Part shown: positions 60,975 to 64,000 of the stretch, piece after piece
Layout: every line of letters starts with the position of its first letter
Position numbering within the stretch: position 1 is the first letter of the stretch
Assembly: GCA_964595625.1 (NCBI GenBank)
Contig: CAZQQU010000006.1
Span: 1-64,000 of the forward strand
Source: CAZQQU01 sp964595625
GTDB taxonomy: Bacteria > Bacteroidota > Bacteroidia > Flavobacteriales > Flavobacteriaceae
DNA: 64,000 bases
Direction: 5' to 3'
Position numbers and translations under genes: made by a program
Notes under the pieces: generated by a model
Told to the model about the DNA's origin: nothing
Database searches by the model: none
What the model saw: only the letters and a program-made list of their open reading frames with translations

Positions 60975-63278
60975 TTGCAGCAGTATTTAGATCAACTTAA
61001 CGAAGCCCAGTTAGCACCTGTATTACAAAAAGACGGTGCGATGATTGTGATTGCCGGTGCCGGTTCGGGGAAAACCCGAGTACTTACGTATCGCATTGCT
61101 CACTTGATGCATCAAGGAGTAGATGCCTTTAGTATTCTGGCCTTGACCTTTACTAATAAAGCCGCTCGGGAAATGAAATCTCGTATAGCTGCGATTGTGG
61201 GTGAAAGTGAAGCCAAAAATTTATGGATGGGAACCTTTCACTCGGTTTTTGCAAAGATTTTGCGAATAGAAGCTGAAAAACTAGGCTATCCCTCAAATTT
61301 TACTATTTACGATACCCAAGATTCACACAGTGTAATCCGGGCCGTTATCAAAGAATTACAACTCGATAAAGACGTTTATAAATACAAACAGATTTTTTCT
61401 CGGATTTCCTCGTACAAAAATAATCTCATCACTGTTCGCGCCTATTTTAATAATCCCGAGTTGATCGAAGCCGATACGATGGCTAAAATTCCTGAAATGG
61501 GAAATATATACAAAGCCTATGTCGATAAATGTTTTAAGGCCGGAGCGATGGATTTTGATGACCTGCTTTTGAAAACCAATGAGTTATTGACTCGATTTCC
61601 GGAAGTCTTGGCCAAGTATCAAAACCGGTTTCGTTATATCTTGGTGGATGAGTACCAAGATACCAACCACAGTCAGTATTTAATCGTCAGAGCCCTTTCT
61701 GACCGGTTTCAAAATATATGTGTGGTGGGAGACGATGCACAAAGTATTTATGCTTTTCGCGGAGCGAATATCAACAATATACTCAATTTCCAGCGCGATT
61801 ATGACCAAGTCAAAGTGTACCGACTGGAGCAAAACTACCGCTCTACTAAAAACATTGTTCAAGCAGCTAATTCAATAATTGATAAAAACAAAACCAAATT
61901 AGACAAAATAGTTTGGACCGCTAATGAAGAAGGAGGGAAAGTAAAGGTCAATCAGTGTATGACCGATGCCGACGAGGGGCGTTTTGTGGCCAGTACTATC
62001 TTTGAGACCAAAATGAATCACCAACTTAAAAATGGTGATTTTGCAGTATTATACCGTACCAATGCTCAGTCGCGAGCTATTGAAGATGCTTTACGAAAAA
62101 AAGATATTCCCTACCGCATATACGGGGGACTGAGTTTTTATCAACGTAAAGAAATCAAGGATGTATTAGCTTATCTACGAGTAATAGTCAATCCCAAAGA
62201 CGAAGAGTCACTCAAGCGAATCATCAACTACCCGGCTCGAGGAATCGGAGATACGACCATCGATAGAGTCGTGGTGGCTGCCAATCAACACAATTTGTCT
62301 ATTTTCGAGTTATTACAACAGCTAGGGCACATCGATATTCCACTTAATAGTGGTATCCGGGCTAAATTAGCCCAGTTTGTAACCCTGATAGAAAGTTTTC
62401 AAGTGCTCAACCAAACTCACAATGTTTTTGAATTAGCCGATCATGTGGTTAAAAAAAGTGGGTTGCTTACTGAGTTGAGAAAAGAGGGTACTCCCGAGGC
62501 GGTAACTCGTATTGAAAATATAGAAGAATTACTAAACGGGATGAAAGATTTTGTGGAAGGTCAACTGGAGATTGCCGATGCAACGGGTTCTTTAGCCGAA
62601 TTTTTAGAAGATGTCGCATTGGCCACCGATTTGGATAACGATACCGGTTTGGATGATCGGGTGTCCCTGATGACCATTCACTTAGCCAAAGGATTAGAAT
62701 TTCCCTATGTTTTTATTGTGGGCCTAGAAGAAGAACTCTTTCCCAATGCTATGAGTATGAATAGTCGCGAAGAATTGGAGGAAGAGCGACGGCTGTTTTA
62801 TGTGGCTCTCACCCGAGCCGAAAAACAAGTCTATCTCAGTTATACCCAAACTCGCTACCGCTGGGGAAAACTAATCGATGCCGAACCCAGTCGTTTTATA
62901 GATGAAATAGACGAACAATACCTAGAATATCTCACCCAGCCCGATGCCTACCGTTTTAAACCCTTAATTGACTCATCGCTGTTTGACCAGCCCATCAATA
63001 AACAAAATATCCGTTTTAATAAAGCCGTTTCCAAACCCGAAACACCCCAATTTACAACTCCTAAAAACCTAAAGCCCCTTAAAAAGAACTCTCAATCCCC
63101 AACCGATTCGATACCTACCGGGCTCCATGTAGGACAATTGGTAGAGCACCAGCGCTTTGGAAAAGGAAAAGTACTAGCTATTGAAGGTGCCGGAGCCGAT
63201 TTAAAAGCCGAAATCGCCTTTGAAAACGGTGACACAAAAAAATTACTTCTTCGTTTTGCCAAACTAACAATCCTGTAA
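60975..63278 (+). CDS. UvrD/PcrA-type DNA helicase
   Basis: 767 residues, superfamily 1A helicase for DNA repair and replication-fork clearance. Walker A is IAGAGSGKT, motif II VDEYQDTNHSQY, motif III VGDDAQSIYAFRGA, motif IV YRLEQNYRST, motif V/VI VSLMTIHLAKGLEFPYVF and YVALTRAEKQVYLSYT. The C-terminal KGKVLAIEGAG-like Tudor segment matches PcrA. The start is TTG at 60975, preceded by AGGAAG; an in-frame TAA lies 15 bases upstream, so no longer start exists. This is a rare case of a Shine-Dalgarno-like site in this window. Confidence 0.96.
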   Translation: MQQYLDQLNEAQLAPVLQKDGAMIVIAGAGSGKTRVLTYRIAHLMHQGVDAFSILALTFTNKAAREMKSRIAAIVGESEAKNLWMGTFHSVFAKILRIEAEKLGYPSNFTIYDTQDSHSVIRAVIKELQLDKDVYKYKQIFSRISSYKNNLITVRAYFNNPELIEADTMAKIPEMGNIYKAYVDKCFKAGAMDFDDLLLKTNELLTRFPEVLAKYQNRFRYILVDEYQDTNHSQYLIVRALSDRFQNICVVGDDAQSIYAFRGANINNILNFQRDYDQVKVYRLEQNYRSTKNIVQAANSIIDKNKTKLDKIVWTANEEGGKVKVNQCMTDADEGRFVASTIFETKMNHQLKNGDFAVLYRTNAQSRAIEDALRKKDIPYRIYGGLSFYQRKEIKDVLAYLRVIVNPKDEESLKRIINYPARGIGDTTIDRVVVAANQHNLSIFELLQQLGHIDIPLNSGIRAKLAQFVTLIESFQVLNQTHNVFELADHVVKKSGLLTELRKEGTPEAVTRIENIEELLNGMKDFVEGQLEIADATGSLAEFLEDVALATDLDNDTGLDDRVSLMTIHLAKGLEFPYVFIVGLEEELFPNAMSMNSREELEEERRLFYVALTRAEKQVYLSYTQTRYRWGKLIDAEPSRFIDEIDEQYLEYLTQPDAYRFKPLIDSSLFDQPINKQNIRFNKAVSKPETPQFTTPKNLKPLKKNSQSPTDSIPTGLHVGQLVEHQRFGKGKVLAIEGAGADLKAEIAFENGDTKKLLLRFAKLTIL

Positions 63279-63299
63279 TCATTGACCTTAATTATTAGG

Positions 63300-63403
63300 G
63301 CGTTTCCCGTTTTCGGAAAAACCAAAAACGGGTCGGGCTTTTTGTTACAATCTTTTTATAAAACTCGTTTTATAAAAAGGATTTTCACTGCAATCCCTAA
63401 CGC
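63300..63403 (-). repeat. Dispersed structured element, copy B (three-way-junction fold)
   Basis: Read on the minus strand: GCGTT/AACGC closing stem (63399-63403 with 63300-63304), a perfect 13-bp P2 (63352-63364 with 63367-63379) and P3 CCCGTTTT/AAAACGGG (63325-63332 with 63306-63313). Linkers match copy A (13962-14068) while P2 and P3 sequences differ and stay paired. Located after the helicase gene. The remainder of the gene-free stretch 63279-63574 is AT-rich and shows nothing else. Confidence 0.75.
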
Positions 63404-63574
63404 AATAAATCCTTACTTGGTGATTGATGATATTTTTTTGTTATTCATCCCATTTGGATTATGAAAATTAAAGGATTTTTAGAATGATATAATTTTATTA
63501 TATTTAGTGTTTCGATACAAGTAATGGCTTACATGAAGTGTAGTTGATTAATTATTTTAAATATTTATATAAAA

Positions 63575-64000
63575 ATGTATCATTTCAGTTTAAATGTCAA
63601 ATTTATATTTACTACACTTCTTATAATTATCATCAATAGCTTTTTTAACTCTGTTCAAGCGCAAAACCTTTTATCAAGTCGAAAGTCGAGTCATTATACC
63701 TATGTGTTTAAGATTTCAGATGAAGAAGCCAAAGATATTTATGCCTCCCAAAAAATTACACTTGATGCACCTTTTTTTCATACCCTAATAGATTCTTTTC
63801 CCACAGGAGAAACCCTTACTAAAAAATTGACTACCGGACATTATCTCAATACTTATAGTGATAAAAATCATCAAAAGGCAGAAATTACAACGGTTCAAAA
63901 CCTCCAAGTTTTTATTCTTAATAATTATAGAGATTTAGTTATTCAGTTGTATGATTTAGAGGGAAACATAATTAGTGATGCTGAGGTTAAAGTCAAAAAT
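63575..64000 (+). CDS. N terminus of a large secreted protein, alpha-2-macroglobulin-like (partial)
   Basis: Open to the window edge: 142 codons beginning MYHFSLNVKFIFTTLLIIII, a signal peptide ending near VQAQ. The following residues (HYTYVFKISDEEAKDIYASQ, PFFHTLIDSFPTGE, LTTGHYLNTYSDKNHQKAEI, DLVIQLYDLEGNII) resemble, as I recall them, the N-terminal part of large Bacteroidota MG2/alpha-2-macroglobulin-like proteins, ending in what looks like the first MG domain. These trap proteases in the envelope. Without the remaining protein this is tentative. Confidence 0.5.
   Translation, partial: MYHFSLNVKFIFTTLLIIIINSFFNSVQAQNLLSSRKSSHYTYVFKISDEEAKDIYASQKITLDAPFFHTLIDSFPTGETLTKKLTTGHYLNTYSDKNHQKAEITTVQNLQVFILNNYRDLVIQLYDLEGNIISDAEVKVKN

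Noticed and set aside
60975..60977. Truncated helicase because of missing ATG
   Set aside because: A TTG start with AGGAAG upstream gives a complete N terminus matching the family; nothing is missing.
1..64000. tRNA or rRNA genes
   Set aside because: No intergenic region contains a recognisable cloverleaf with T-loop consensus or rRNA sequence.

Overview
The window looks like a chromosomal segment of a member of the Bacteroidota, most likely a marine flavobacterium (Flavobacteriaceae). The DNA is AT-rich. Many genes are preceded by the Bacteroidota -7 promoter consensus TAnnTTTG and few by Shine-Dalgarno-like sequences. Three secreted proteins end in a type IX secretion (T9SS) C-terminal sorting domain. 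The gene content (DUF5606, DUF4286, DUF2853, type III glutamine synthetase, menaquinone genes, SusD-free lipoproteins) fits that group. No rRNA, tRNA, CRISPR array or complete insertion sequence was seen.

Layout. 1-1.6 kb: a small integron-like or cassette-like piece (attC-like hairpin, tiny ORF, second hairpin) next to an XerC/IntI-like tyrosine recombinase. 1.8-9 kb: ssb, a TPR/helix-turn-helix regulator, a large T9SS-exported beta-propeller protein and metG. 9-13.9 kb: lipoprotein, LD-carboxypeptidase, hemJ-like and hemH (reverse), DUF5606, msrA, small membrane protein. 13.9-22.7 kb, mostly reverse: mgtE-rsmA (overlapping), DUF4286, TPR protein, serS, RsmB-like methyltransferase, hemA. 22.8-29.3 kb: AraC-type regulator, OmpA-like protein, porin and purB, a LamG/T9SS protein and an alpha/beta hydrolase. 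29.4-32.6 kb: menaquinone genes (hotdog thioesterase, isochorismate synthase, menD). 32.6-41.1 kb: DUF2853, a second TPR/HTH regulator, a fibronectin-III/GEVED T9SS protein, a CvfB-like protein and glnN behind a palindromic candidate operator.

41.5-51.2 kb is the most distinctive part: a nine-gene curli (functional amyloid) island. It holds four consecutive curlin-repeat proteins built from about 11-residue units, then a CsgB-like minor subunit, a CsgE fused to an N-terminal CsgH-like domain, CsgF, a CsgG carrying an extra C-terminal outer-membrane-barrel-like domain, and a surface lipoprotein with a beta-propeller. The four curlin genes share a leader motif next to their start codons and each is followed by a different hairpin, which suggests graded expression from one transcript. 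Subunits would be exported to the periplasm, held soluble by the CsgH-CsgE protein, secreted through CsgG, and nucleated on the surface by CsgF and the CsgB-like protein.

51.2-64 kb: msrB, a collagen-like lipoprotein, an M48 protease, an MFS transporter, a DUF6252-like lipoprotein, an iron(III) ABC transporter (binding protein and permease, without an adjacent ATPase) behind a palindrome-containing promoter, a LytTR response regulator, a KdnA-like aminotransferase, a UvrD/PcrA helicase, and the start of a large secreted protein resembling alpha-2-macroglobulins.

Two copies of a dispersed structured element (13962-14068 plus strand; 63300-63403 minus strand) keep the same linker sequences while their three stems differ in sequence but remain paired. 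This is strong internal evidence for a conserved RNA or DNA fold.
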